From contig VGBW01000001.1 of assembly GCA_016870365.1 (NCBI GenBank), forward strand, positions 62,001-126,000: 64,000 nucleotides of DNA, in the 5' to 3' direction. Below are positions 18,441-27,325 of the stretch, piece by piece. The notes under the pieces are model-generated. The model was not told the origin of the DNA and made no database searches. It was given only the letters and a program-made list of their open reading frames with translations. A program made the position numbers and the translations under genes. This DNA comes from Actinomycetota bacterium (lineage in GTDB: Bacteria > Actinomycetota > Actinomycetes > Nanopelagicales > Nanopelagicaceae). How positions within the stretch are numbered: position 1 is the stretch's first letter; every line of letters begins with the position of its first letter.

Positions 18441-19019
18441 ATGTCACGCCAGTTGAGTATTCAAGTTCCTTCGGGTGTTAGGATCCCACCTCGCCATCCT
18501 GATGCTCCAGCAAGTGGCAAGTTACTTGGCTCTCACAATCTAGATTGCTATGGATGTGGGCCGGACCATCCGGCAGGTTTGCATCTGGCTGCTTATGCGC
18601 AAGAGACGATGAGTATCACTGCACAATTTACAGTTACCGATTTACATCAAGGAGCTCCAGGCCTTGCTCATGGCGGGCTACTTTCATGTGCTTTTGATGA
18701 AGCTTTGGGAAAATTAATGTGGCTAGTTAGAGAGCCAGCAGTGACTGGAAAACTTGAAATATCCTTTCTAGCACCCGTACCAGTTGGAAGTACGTTACTT
18801 ATCAATGCTGAGATAACTGGACAAGAGGGGCGAAAGATCTACACCAGAGCTGAGGGCAGAATCGGTTCAGATGATGGAGTTCTAGCAGTGGAGGCTGCAG
18901 CGATATACATAGTCGTTCCCATGGAGCACTTCATCAAACATGCTTCAGAAGAGTATAAGAACGTATTAAATGAGCGAAGAGATTTGTCAATCGATACTGA
19001 CTTCGAGATTAATCCATGA
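18441..19019 (+). CDS. PaaI/4HBT-type hotdog thioesterase
   Basis: A 192-aa hotdog-fold protein of the PaaI/4-hydroxybenzoyl-CoA thioesterase superfamily. The motif GLAHGGLLSCAFDEALG near residue 80 is the HGG(x)DE active-site helix, followed by the LEISFLAPVPVGS strand. The CYGCGPDHPAGLHL segment near residue 36 is typical of actinobacterial members. Substrate is probably an acyl-CoA but cannot be told. Its stop overlaps the dut ATG by 4 bp, so it heads a thioesterase-dut-DUF3159 operon. Confidence 0.83.
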   Translation: MSRQLSIQVPSGVRIPPRHPDAPASGKLLGSHNLDCYGCGPDHPAGLHLAAYAQETMSITAQFTVTDLHQGAPGLAHGGLLSCAFDEALGKLMWLVREPAVTGKLEISFLAPVPVGSTLLINAEITGQEGRKIYTRAEGRIGSDDGVLAVEAAAIYIVVPMEHFIKHASEEYKNVLNERRDLSIDTDFEINP

Positions 19020-19450
19020 AAGTACTGATTACTCAACTAGACAAAGACCTGCCAATGCCCAACTATGCCAAGGCAGGAGATGCTGGAGCTGATATCTACT
19101 CAGCCATTGATATCACAATTGATGTTGGCCAGAGAGCTCTAGTGCCCACAGGGATCGCTATAGCTCTAAGCGATGGTTATGCCGCCTTTGTTCATCCCCG
19201 CTCCGGCCTTGCGATTAAGTATGGAGTTGGTTTAGTCAATGCTCCAGGGACAATAGATGCCGGATATCGCGGTGAGATTTCAGTAATAGTAATCAATCAT
19301 GATCCAAGCCAGAGCTTTGAAATCAAGCGTGGCGATCGCATCGCTCAACTAGTTTTTCAAAGAGTTGAGCGGGCCGAATTCATTCCAGTTCAAGAGCTTC
19401 CTGGTTCTAGTCGTAGTGATACTGGATTTGGCTCGAGTGGGGGCTCATGA
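19016..19450 (+). CDS. dut: Deoxyuridine 5'-triphosphate nucleotidohydrolase (dUTPase)
   Basis: dUTPase hydrolyses dUTP to dUMP and pyrophosphate, keeping uracil out of DNA and feeding thymidylate synthesis. The 144-aa protein has the five trimeric dUTPase motifs: AGDAGADIYS, HPRSGLAIKYG, GTIDAGYRGEI, RGDRIAQLVFQ and the C-terminal RSDTGFGSSG. It overlaps the preceding and following genes by 4 bp at each end. Confidence 0.97.
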   Translation: MKVLITQLDKDLPMPNYAKAGDAGADIYSAIDITIDVGQRALVPTGIAIALSDGYAAFVHPRSGLAIKYGVGLVNAPGTIDAGYRGEISVIVINHDPSQSFEIKRGDRIAQLVFQRVERAEFIPVQELPGSSRSDTGFGSSGGS

Positions 19451-20079
19451 GCGAAAATGCAGATAAGGCCAAGATCCTTTCAGCGATAGGGGGAGTTAAA
19501 GGGCTAATAGATTCTGGTCTACCTGCGCTGCTGTTTCTCATTACCTTCAACATCACTAAGGATGTTAGAGATTCGGCCTATGCCGCACTTACTCTTTCCT
19601 TACTTCTTACACTTGCAAGATTAGTAAGGCGCGAAACTATTCAACACGCCGTATCAGGGGTGATTGGGGTCGGAATTTGTGCTTGGATCGCAATGCGTAC
19701 TGGAAGAGCAGAAGACTTTTATCTTCCAGGGCTTTGGACCAATGCCATCTATGGCTCGGTCTATTTAGTTTCGATAATTGCTCGTTGGCCGGTTATTGGG
19801 TTAGTTATTGGGCCACTTCTAGAGGAGAACCTTAGATGGCGTAAAGATCCCGTAAGGACCAAGGTCTACATAAAAGCAACTTGGCTCTGGGTTGGGATGT
19901 TTGCAATCCGCCTTCTTGTGCAGTATCCACTTTACTTGAGTGGAAATGTCAATTTACTTGGAAGTGCCAGATTGATTATGGGCTATCCACTATTTATCGC
20001 TACCGCTTGGGCAACCTGGTTAGTGATCAAGAGTGGTCCAAAGCTAAGAGATGACCTAAAGGTCAGCAAGGGGAGTTAA
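19447..20079 (+). CDS. DUF3159 family membrane protein
   Basis: A 210-aa integral membrane protein with about five hydrophobic helices and the DUF3159 N-terminus (ILSAIGGVKGLIDSGLPALLF). The family occurs beside dut and TrkA genes in actinobacteria. The ATG overlaps the dut stop; the stop overlaps the convergent TrkA gene by 4 bp. No function is established. Confidence 0.85.
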   Translation: MSENADKAKILSAIGGVKGLIDSGLPALLFLITFNITKDVRDSAYAALTLSLLLTLARLVRRETIQHAVSGVIGVGICAWIAMRTGRAEDFYLPGLWTNAIYGSVYLVSIIARWPVIGLVIGPLLEENLRWRKDPVRTKVYIKATWLWVGMFAIRLLVQYPLYLSGNVNLLGSARLIMGYPLFIATAWATWLVIKSGPKLRDDLKVSKGS

Positions 20080-20735
20080 TCCTTTACAAAGCAGGCTTTA
20101 AGTGAGCCCTCAGCCTCTTCGGTAGCAACGAAAATCAATTCATCACCTGTGGCAAAAACATCATGAGCTGCTGGAGTTATTACATGACCATCTCTAATAA
20201 TTGCTGAAAGTGAGGCATCGGCTGGAAGCAATATTTCCTCTACGGACTTGCCAATACATGAGGAGTTATCGGGAAGGGTTAGTTCAACTAAGTTTGCCTC
20301 CCCAGCTTTCAGCGAGAAGAGTCTTACAACATCTCCAACAGAAACCGCTTCCTCCACGAACGCTGCAATGATTCTTGGGGTCGAAACGGCAACATCAACA
20401 CCCCAGGAAGAATCGAATAGCCATTCATTTTTTGGATGATTAACTCTTGCTACCACTCTTGGAACTCCATACTCGGTTTTTGCTAGGAGAGATGCCACGA
20501 GATTTACCTTGTCATCTCCAGTGACCGCAACCATCACCTGGCAGGTATCAAGTTTTGCCTTATCCAGTGAGCTAATTTCGCAAGAATCAGCCAGGAGCCA
20601 TTCAGCAGAGGGGACGCTCTCCATTTTGAGCGAATTAGGATTCTTATCTATTAGTAGAACTTGATGTCCGTTCTCAATAAGTTCTCGGGCGATGGCACGT
20701 CCTGTATTACCCGCCCCTGCAATTGCAATCCTCAT
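20076..20735 (-). CDS. TrkA-family potassium channel regulator (second of pair)
   Basis: A 219-aa cytosolic protein with an N-terminal Rossmann RCK/TrkA-N domain (GAGNTGRAIARELIENGH, acidic residue in LLIDKN) and a C-terminal TrkA-C domain (ELTLPDNSSCIGKSVEE onward). Such proteins gate potassium transporters by binding NAD(H) or ATP. It overlaps the stop of the upstream paralogue by 4 bp. The pair resembles the CeoB/CeoC genes of mycobacteria, found near dut and DUF3159. No membrane subunit is encoded in this window. Confidence 0.9.
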   Translation of the reverse strand: MRIAIAGAGNTGRAIARELIENGHQVLLIDKNPNSLKMESVPSAEWLLADSCEISSLDKAKLDTCQVMVAVTGDDKVNLVASLLAKTEYGVPRVVARVNHPKNEWLFDSSWGVDVAVSTPRIIAAFVEEAVSVGDVVRLFSLKAGEANLVELTLPDNSSCIGKSVEEILLPADASLSAIIRDGHVITPAAHDVFATGDELIFVATEEAEGSLKACFVKD

Positions 20736-21400
20736 CTTTGCTCACCACTCGGAGGAAGGGCTAGAGATGCTTCAGTTGAGGATAAGTTCTCATCCTTTAC
20801 TATCACATGAATGGCATCACCTTCTTGCAAGACGGTATGTTCATCGGGAATCAGACCTTCACCAAGCCTAGTTACAAAGGCGACGCGGGCATCAGTATGT
20901 TGTTCGATTAGTGAAACTGGCTTTCCATACCACTTCCTATGAAATGGAATCTCGGCTAAATGCACTTTGCCAGAGGCATCTTGCCATTCAGAGCGAGAAC
21001 CTTGAGGAAGCAGTCTTCGCATAATCTGATCTGTGGTCCAAAGAACTGTTGCAACAGTCGGAATACCCAGTCTTTGATAAATCTCAGCTCGAGCTGGATC
21101 ATAGATGCGAGCCACGACGCTAGCTACGCCATAGGTTTCTCTAGCAACTCTTGCTGCCAATATATTCGAATTATCTCCATTTGAAACGGCAGCAAATGCA
21201 TCAGCTCTCTGGATCCCAGCCCCAAGGAGAGTGTCGCGATCAAATCCCATTCCCGCCACAGTCAATCCATTGAAATCTGCACCGAGGCGGCGAAATGCTT
21301 CACGATCTCGGTCGATTACGGCAACGCTATGGCCTAGAGCCTGGAAGTCTTTAGCGAGGGTAGAACCGACTCGGCCGCAACCCATGATTACGACATGCAC
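20732..21400 (-). CDS. TrkA-family potassium channel regulator (first of pair)
   Basis: A 222-aa RCK protein: HVVIMGCGRVGSTLAKDFQALGH is the NAD-binding Rossmann motif, with VIDRD after strand 2, and a TrkA-C domain follows from about residue 140. It begins with GTG; TAAATT lies 8 nt upstream, a spacing slightly longer than the leaderless genes here. It is divergent from the methyltransferase at 21501 and co-transcribed with the next TrkA gene, probably forming a hetero-oligomeric regulator of potassium uptake. Confidence 0.9.
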   Translation of the reverse strand: MHVVIMGCGRVGSTLAKDFQALGHSVAVIDRDREAFRRLGADFNGLTVAGMGFDRDTLLGAGIQRADAFAAVSNGDNSNILAARVARETYGVASVVARIYDPARAEIYQRLGIPTVATVLWTTDQIMRRLLPQGSRSEWQDASGKVHLAEIPFHRKWYGKPVSLIEQHTDARVAFVTRLGEGLIPDEHTVLQEGDAIHVIVKDENLSSTEASLALPPSGEQR

Positions 21401-21500
21401 AAAAGGAGAATTTACACCTTTAGGCTAGTTTCCCTGTAATCCACGCGAGAGATAGACAGAATAGTAAGTGCTTTAAAGAAAAGCCAAGAAAGGTGCGCCA

Positions 21501-22655
21501 GTGCAGAGCGGCGATCAATTGGAAGTTGATGTCACAGCTATTGCACATGGCGGCCACTGCATAGCGCGATATGAGGGAAGAGTAATTTTTGTAAGACATA
21601 CAATTCCTGGAGAGCGAATAATTGTTGAAATAAGTGATGTAACCAAGAGTTATGCCCGGGGAAATTGCATCTCAGTGATTACACCGTCAAAGTATCGAGT
21701 AGGCCCACCTTGCTCTTTCGCGCGCTTTGATGGCTGTGGAGGATGCGACTTTCAGCATATTGATTTGAGCTATCAGCGCCAGCTAAAGAGCGAGATCATA
21801 AGAGAGCAATTTGCCCGTCTCGCCAAGATTAATATCCAGCTAGAGGTTGAGGAAGTTAAGCCCACCCTGCATTGGCGAAATAGAATGGAATTCACCGCAT
21901 CAGAAAACGGCAAGTTGGGTCTTTATGCCTCGAGATCTAACAAAATTGTTGAGATTGATAAGTGCCTTATCGCCCATGAAGATATAGATATTGAAAGAAT
22001 AAATCAAGTTAAGTTGCCTCAAGCACAGCGCGTTGATGTTGCTATCACCAGTAAAGGCCAGAGGGCAGTGGTAATAGAAGGGAGAGAAAACCTAAAGCTA
22101 ATTGAGGAGGAGGTGGAGGGGGTCAACTTCTCACTCAATCCAGCCACCTTCTGGCAGAGCCATCGCATGGCTCCTAAAGTGCTAAGCCAAGTTGTTAGAG
22201 GTTATGTGCAGGCAGAAGCTACTGATCACATCTTTGATCTCTATGGAGGAGCTGGGTTGTTTACCGCAGCGCTTCTACCTCAACTTGGCGTTGCTGGCAG
22301 AATCACCTTGATTGAATCTGATGAGAATGCGATTGTTGATGCCCGTAGAAATTTCGCGCTTGAGCCAAGAGTGGAGATAGTTGAGGCAAAAGTTGAGGTA
22401 AGTCTGAAAAGGTATCAAGGAGCAAATGTAATTCTTCTTGATCCACCTCGCACCGGAGCTGGGAAGAAAGTCATCTCAAGTGTTACCGCACTTGCTCCAA
22501 GAACTATTGTCTATGTTGCCTGTGATCCGGCCTCACTTGCCCGAGATAGCGCCTATCTCACAGCGCAGGGATACAAGCTAGATCAGATAAGGGCATTTGA
22601 CCTATTTCCAATGACTGCCCATATGGAGCTTGTGGCGCGTTTCATTGCTTCCTAA
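21501..22655 (+). CDS. TRAM-domain 23S rRNA/tRNA (uracil-5)-methyltransferase, RlmD/TrmA family
   Basis: A 384-aa SAM-dependent RNA m5U methyltransferase. It has an N-terminal TRAM domain (residues 1-60), an iron-sulfur-type cysteine cluster (PPCSFARFDGCGGC near residue 72, plus a Cys in EIDKCLIAH), the SAM motif DLYGGAGLFTAA, the DPPRTGAG motif and the catalytic VYVACDPASLARD. The first Cys spacing is CX7CX2C rather than the CX5CX2C of E. coli RlmD. The GTG start has a GAAAGG-like site upstream. The exact target uridine cannot be told. Confidence 0.88.
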   Translation: MQSGDQLEVDVTAIAHGGHCIARYEGRVIFVRHTIPGERIIVEISDVTKSYARGNCISVITPSKYRVGPPCSFARFDGCGGCDFQHIDLSYQRQLKSEIIREQFARLAKINIQLEVEEVKPTLHWRNRMEFTASENGKLGLYASRSNKIVEIDKCLIAHEDIDIERINQVKLPQAQRVDVAITSKGQRAVVIEGRENLKLIEEEVEGVNFSLNPATFWQSHRMAPKVLSQVVRGYVQAEATDHIFDLYGGAGLFTAALLPQLGVAGRITLIESDENAIVDARRNFALEPRVEIVEAKVEVSLKRYQGANVILLDPPRTGAGKKVISSVTALAPRTIVYVACDPASLARDSAYLTAQGYKLDQIRAFDLFPMTAHMELVARFIAS

Positions 22656-22700
22656 GTTGTTAGCCTGGAATTCGTTTTCAGCAGTTCGCAGGCCAGCAGT

Positions 22701-22712
22701 TAGGATGCGCTC
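22701..22712 (+). promoter_or_regulatory. Leaderless -10 element of acnA
   Basis: TAGGAT (22701-22706) ends 6 nt before the acnA ATG. No good -35 is visible. Confidence 0.55.
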
Positions 22713-25370
22713 ATGAGCAAGAACTCCTTTGGCGCGAAAAGCTCGCTAGAAGTATCAGGGAAAAGCTATGAAGTATTTGATATCACCAGGCTTGCTCAAG
22801 CAAATACCCTGCCTTTCTCACTAAAGATATTGTTAGAAAACCTCCTTCGCACGGAGGATGGGGCAAATATCACCGCCAAGCAGATTGAAGCTCTCGCTTC
22901 TTGGAACCCTGAATCCATTCCCGATACTGAAATTCAATTCACTCCAGCACGAGTGATTATGCAAGATTTCACCGGAGTTCCATGCGTTGTCGATCTTGCT
23001 ACCATGCGAGAGGCGATTGCAGATCTTGGTGGAGATCCATCTCGCGTCAATCCTCTAGTCCCTGCTGAGTTAGTTATCGATCATTCAGTTATTGCAGATA
23101 AATATGGAACAGTGAATTCATTCCAAGAAAATGTTGATATTGAATACGAGAGAAATCAAGAGCGATATCGCTTCCTGCGCTGGGGCCAGAGCGCCTTTGA
23201 CGAATTGAAAGTAGTCCCTCCAGGAACAGGAATTGTTCATCAAGTAAATATTGAATATTTAGCAAGAGTAGTAATGGTTAGAAGTGTTTGCGGAGTAGAA
23301 CGGGCATATCCCGATACGGTAGTTGGAACTGATTCACACACCACTATGGTAAATGGTCTTGGAGTTCTGGGTTGGGGAGTGGGAGGCATTGAAGCTGAAG
23401 CTGCACTTCTTGGTCAGCCAGTTTCGATGTTAATTCCTAGGGTATTGGGCTTCAAATTAAGTGGATCTCTTCCGGTTGGAACAACTGCTACAGATCTAGT
23501 TTTAACTATCACTGAGATGCTTAGAAAGCATGGAGTAGTTGGTAAGTTTGTTGAGTTTTTTGGCCCTGGTGTAAGCGCCCTTCCTATGGCCAATCGAGCC
23601 ACCATCGGAAATATGTCTCCCGAATATGGCTCAACTGTGGCAATTTTCCCCATAGATCAAGAGACCATCAAGTATTTAGAGTTGACTGGAAGAGGCAGTA
23701 AGCAGTTAGAGCTCGTCGAGAAATATGCAAAGGCTCAAGGCCTATGGCATGACCCATCTGCTAATCCGAGATACTCAGAGCGCCTAGAGCTAGATCTATC
23801 AAGTGTTGTTCCATCAATTGCAGGACCTAAGAGACCACAAGATAGGGTTTCTTTAAGTGAGGCAAAGAGTTCATTTGCGAAAGTTCTTCCAACATATCTT
23901 TCAAGCCAGAGCGCCAAAGAGCCTATCAATATCAAAGTAAATTCCAGAGAGGGATCTATTACCAATGGCTCAGTGGTTATCGCCTCAATAACTTCTTGTA
24001 CCAATACTTCAAATCCTTCAGTAATGATTGGCGCAGGACTCCTTGCAAAGAAAGCAGTGGAAAAAGGCTTGGTGAGCAAACCTTGGGTAAAAACAACTCT
24101 TGCTCCAGGCTCCAAGGTAGTTACCAACTACTATAGAGAATCAGGATTAACCCCATATCTAGAAAAACTTGGCTTTAATCTTGTTGGCTATGGATGTGTT
24201 ACCTGTATTGGCAATTCAGGGCCACTGCCGCATGAGGTAAGCAAAGCCGTTAATGATCATGATTTAGCGGTTGCTTCAGTTCTGTCTGGAAATAGAAACT
24301 TCGAGGGCCGTATTAGCCCAGATGTGAAGATGAACTATTTGGCCTCACCTCCTCTGGTAGTGGCCTACTCAATTGCAGGAAGTATGGATCATGACTTTGA
24401 GAAGGAGCCTCTGGGCAAGGACAGTTCTGGTAATGAAGTTTTCCTCAAGGATATCTGGCCAAGCACTCAGGAGATCCAGGAGGTGATTGATTCTGTAGTC
24501 ACCTCTGATATGTTCAAGAAAGATTACTCAAGTGTCTTTGCCGGAGATCATCGTTGGACATCCCTTGCTACCCCTGAAGGCAAGACTTTTGAATGGGATT
24601 TGAAATCAACATATGTCAGAAAGCCACCTTACTTTGAATCTATGCCCAGAAATCCAGTTCCAGTAGTTGATATTTCGGGGGCAAGAGTTCTGGTAAAGCT
24701 TGGGGATTCTGTCACCACAGATCACATTTCACCTGCAGGTTCAATCAAGGCTGATTCGCCAGCAGGAAAATACTTAGCAGATAATGGTGTAAGAAAGGCT
24801 GACTTTAATTCCTATGGTTCGCGCCGCGGTAATCATGAAGTGATGATCAGAGGGACATTTGCAAACATTCGCCTCAAGAATCTCTTGCTAGATGGAGTTG
24901 AAGGTGGCTTTACTAGAAACTTTATTGATGGAGGCAAGCAGAGCGCAATTTATGATGCTTCGATGGCATATCAAGAAGCCAAAATTCCTCTTGTTATTTT
25001 GGCAGGGAAAGAATATGGATCTGGATCTTCTAGAGATTGGGCTGCGAAGGGAACAGCACTGCTTGGAGTAAAGTCAGTGATTGCTCAATCATTTGAAAGA
25101 ATTCATCGATCTAATCTGATTGGCATGGGAGTTCTACCTCTCCAATTCATTCATGGACAAGATGCTAATTCACTGGGCTTAAGTGGCGAAGAAGTATTTT
25201 CAATTTCTGGAATCACTACCCTAAATGAAGGTCGTATTCCAGAGAGTGTCACAGTAACGGCCGGTGATAAGAGCTTTAAGGCCAAGGTTCGTATCGATAC
25301 CCCAGGAGAGGCTGATTACTATCGCCACGGGGGAATCATGCAGTACGTCTTGCGCTCTCTTCTTTCCTAG
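22713..25370 (+). CDS. acnA: Aconitate hydratase A
   Basis: Aconitase interconverts citrate and isocitrate in the TCA cycle. The 885-aa, AcnA/IRP-type protein keeps the three [4Fe-4S] ligands: Cys in [11 protein letters not shown] and the two Cys in [32 protein letters not shown] and the C-terminal swivel-domain motif [15 protein letters not shown] are intact. Length matches the family (about 890). The start is fixed by a leaderless -10 element and the family N-terminus. dxs follows after 20 bp with its own -10 element. Confidence 0.98.
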   Translation: MSKNSFGAKSSLEVSGKSYEVFDITRLAQANTLPFSLKILLENLLRTEDGANITAKQIEALASWNPESIPDTEIQFTPARVIMQDFTGVPCVVDLATMREAIADLGGDPSRVNPLVPAELVIDHSVIADKYGTVNSFQENVDIEYERNQERYRFLRWGQSAFDELKVVPPGTGIVHQVNIEYLARVVMVRSVCGVERAYPDTVVGTDSHTTMVNGLGVLGWGVGGIEAEAALLGQPVSMLIPRVLGFKLSGSLPVGTTATDLVLTITEMLRKHGVVGKFVEFFGPGVSALPMANRATIGNMSPEYGSTVAIFPIDQETIKYLELTGRGSKQLELVEKYAKAQGLWHDPSANPRYSERLELDLSSVVPSIAGPKRPQDRVSLSEAKSSFAKVLPTYLSSQSAKEPINIKVNSREGSITNGSVVIASITSCTNTSNPSVMIGAGLLAKKAVEKGLVSKPWVKTTLAPGSKVVTNYYRESGLTPYLEKLGFNLVGYGCVTCIGNSGPLPHEVSKAVNDHDLAVASVLSGNRNFEGRISPDVKMNYLASPPLVVAYSIAGSMDHDFEKEPLGKDSSGNEVFLKDIWPSTQEIQEVIDSVVTSDMFKKDYSSVFAGDHRWTSLATPEGKTFEWDLKSTYVRKPPYFESMPRNPVPVVDISGARVLVKLGDSVTTDHISPAGSIKADSPAGKYLADNGVRKADFNSYGSRRGNHEVMIRGTFANIRLKNLLLDGVEGGFTRNFIDGGKQSAIYDASMAYQEAKIPLVILAGKEYGSGSSRDWAAKGTALLGVKSVIAQSFERIHRSNLIGMGVLPLQFIHGQDANSLGLSGEEVFSISGITTLNEGRIPESVTVTAGDKSFKAKVRIDTPGEADYYRHGGIMQYVLRSLLS

Positions 25371-25378
25371 TTCGCCGA

Positions 25379-25390
25379 TAGAATCCAGAC
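25379..25390 (+). promoter_or_regulatory. Leaderless -10 element of dxs
   Basis: TAGAAT (25379-25384) ends 6 nt before the dxs ATG, inside the 20-bp gap after acnA. Confidence 0.55.
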
Positions 25391-27325
25391 ATGAAGCACC
25401 TGAGCCGAATTAAGTCTCCTGGAGACTTGGCGCGCTTTACCCAAGAGGAGTTAACTGAGTTAGCTTCTGAGATCAGAGTTTTCCTAATTGAGAAAGTCTC
25501 CAAGTCTGGTGGACATCTAGGGCCAAATCTCGGAATTGTGGAGCTAAGTATCGCTCTGCATCGAGTATTTGAGTCTCCTCGAGATGTCATGGTCTATGAC
25601 ACCGGTCATCAAAGTTATGTCCATAAGGTTTTGACGGGCCGAGCCTCAGGTTTTGAAAAACTTCGCCAACGCGGAGGAATCGCTGGGTATCCAAACAGGT
25701 CTGAGAGCGAGCATGATGTCATCGAGAACTCTCACGCCTCCACGGCCCTTTCATGGGCAGATGGAATAGCTCGCGGTTTTGCCCTACAAAACCAGAGCGA
25801 TAGAACAGTGGTCGCTGTCGTTGGCGATGGAGCGCTAACAGGTGGAATGTCATGGGAGGCTTTAAACAATATTGCAGCCTCTGATGATCTTAAGTTAGTA
25901 ATCGTGGTTAACGATAATGAACGCTCTTACTCACCAACCATTGGTGGAGTAGCGACATATCTTTCAACTCTTCGCGCTACTCAGGGATATGAAAGATTCC
26001 TTGACTGGGGCAAGCAAGTCTTGGAGAAAACTCCAGTTGTGGGCAATCCCATTTATGAAACTCTTCATGGTATGAAAAAGGGGATTAAAGACATTGTCGC
26101 CCCTCAGGGAATGTTTGAAGATCTAGGCTTGAAGTATCTAGGACCGGTTGATGGCCATGACATCCCAGCCCTGGAGCGGGCCTTGACCCAAGCAAAGAAG
26201 TTTTCAGGCCCTGTGTTAGTTCATGCCATCACTGAAAAGGGTCGAGGACATGCCCCTGCCCTCAAAGATGAAGCTGAGAAATTCCATGCAGTCGGGGTGA
26301 TGGACCCTGAGACCGGTGAGCCTCTCTCTAGCGGTGGTGCTACTTGGACCAAAGTATTTTCTGAAGCGCTAGTAGAGCTTGGTCGGGAGCGCGAGGATAT
26401 TGTGGCAATTACTGCTGCCATGCTTGGCCCCACCGGGCTTGATCGATTCCAAGCAGAATTTCCTAAGCGGACATTTGATGTGGGAATTGCTGAGCAGCAT
26501 GCAGTCACCTCAGCTGCAGGTTTGGCCTACACCGGCCTTCACCCAGTAGTTGCCGTCTATTCAACATTTCTAAATCGTGCATTTGATCAACTCTTACTAG
26601 ATGTGGGATTACATAAGGCTGGAGTTACATTTGTTTTGGATAGGGCAGGAATCACCGGAGATGATGGACCTTCTCATCATGGAATCTGGGATCTAGCTCT
26701 AACCGGAATCATTCCTAATGCTTTCGTCTCAGCTCCGCGCGATGGGGCAAGATTAAGGGAGTCATTAGCCGAGGCTGTTGCTATCCCAGATGCCCCTTCA
26801 ATTATTCGCTTTCCAAAAGGCGCAATCGGCAGAGACTTACCCGCATTTGAAAGAAGAGGAGGGCTAGATATTCTCTATCGCGGTGAGAGCTCAGACATAC
26901 TTCTAGTAAGTATTGGCGCTATGGCCTCTCTGGCAATTGATGCCGCATCTCAGGCATATCGGGAGGGCGTTGGAGTTACTGTAATTGACCCACTCTGGGT
27001 TAAACCACTCCCGGCAGGCGCACTTCTGGCCATGGCTCCGCGTTTTGAGAGAGTGGTGGTGCTAGAAGATGGAATCAAACATGGAGGAATTGCTAGTACT
27101 TTATCTGAGCTATTTCGTGAAAACTCTTTGGAGATACCAATTCATTCAGTTGGTGTGCCTTTGGAATTTATTCAGCATTCAAAGCGTGCAGAGATCTTGC
27201 AAGATATTGGAATAACTTCACAGAGCATCAGCCGACAATTAGTGGGCTGGGCCTCGCTGACAGTTAAGCAGGAAGGGATGCAACTTGCGGCGGATGAAAA
27301 CGCTGACCGCAAACCGCTTCACTGA
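25391..27325 (+). CDS. dxs: 1-deoxy-D-xylulose-5-phosphate synthase
   Basis: Dxs condenses pyruvate and glyceraldehyde 3-phosphate in the first step of the MEP isoprenoid pathway, using thiamine diphosphate. The 644-aa protein has the N-terminal HLGPNLGIVELSIALH, the TPP motif GDGALTGGMSWEALNN, the GPVDGHDI segment and the transketolase-like AEQHAVTSAAGLA and GDDGPSHHG motifs. The 3' end overlaps the convergent fadJ gene by 62 bp; the last 20 residues or so are poorly conserved in the family, so this overlap is plausible. Confidence 0.98.
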   Translation: MKHLSRIKSPGDLARFTQEELTELASEIRVFLIEKVSKSGGHLGPNLGIVELSIALHRVFESPRDVMVYDTGHQSYVHKVLTGRASGFEKLRQRGGIAGYPNRSESEHDVIENSHASTALSWADGIARGFALQNQSDRTVVAVVGDGALTGGMSWEALNNIAASDDLKLVIVVNDNERSYSPTIGGVATYLSTLRATQGYERFLDWGKQVLEKTPVVGNPIYETLHGMKKGIKDIVAPQGMFEDLGLKYLGPVDGHDIPALERALTQAKKFSGPVLVHAITEKGRGHAPALKDEAEKFHAVGVMDPETGEPLSSGGATWTKVFSEALVELGREREDIVAITAAMLGPTGLDRFQAEFPKRTFDVGIAEQHAVTSAAGLAYTGLHPVVAVYSTFLNRAFDQLLLDVGLHKAGVTFVLDRAGITGDDGPSHHGIWDLALTGIIPNAFVSAPRDGARLRESLAEAVAIPDAPSIIRFPKGAIGRDLPAFERRGGLDILYRGESSDILLVSIGAMASLAIDAASQAYREGVGVTVIDPLWVKPLPAGALLAMAPRFERVVVLEDGIKHGGIASTLSELFRENSLEIPIHSVGVPLEFIQHSKRAEILQDIGITSQSISRQLVGWASLTVKQEGMQLAADENADRKPLH

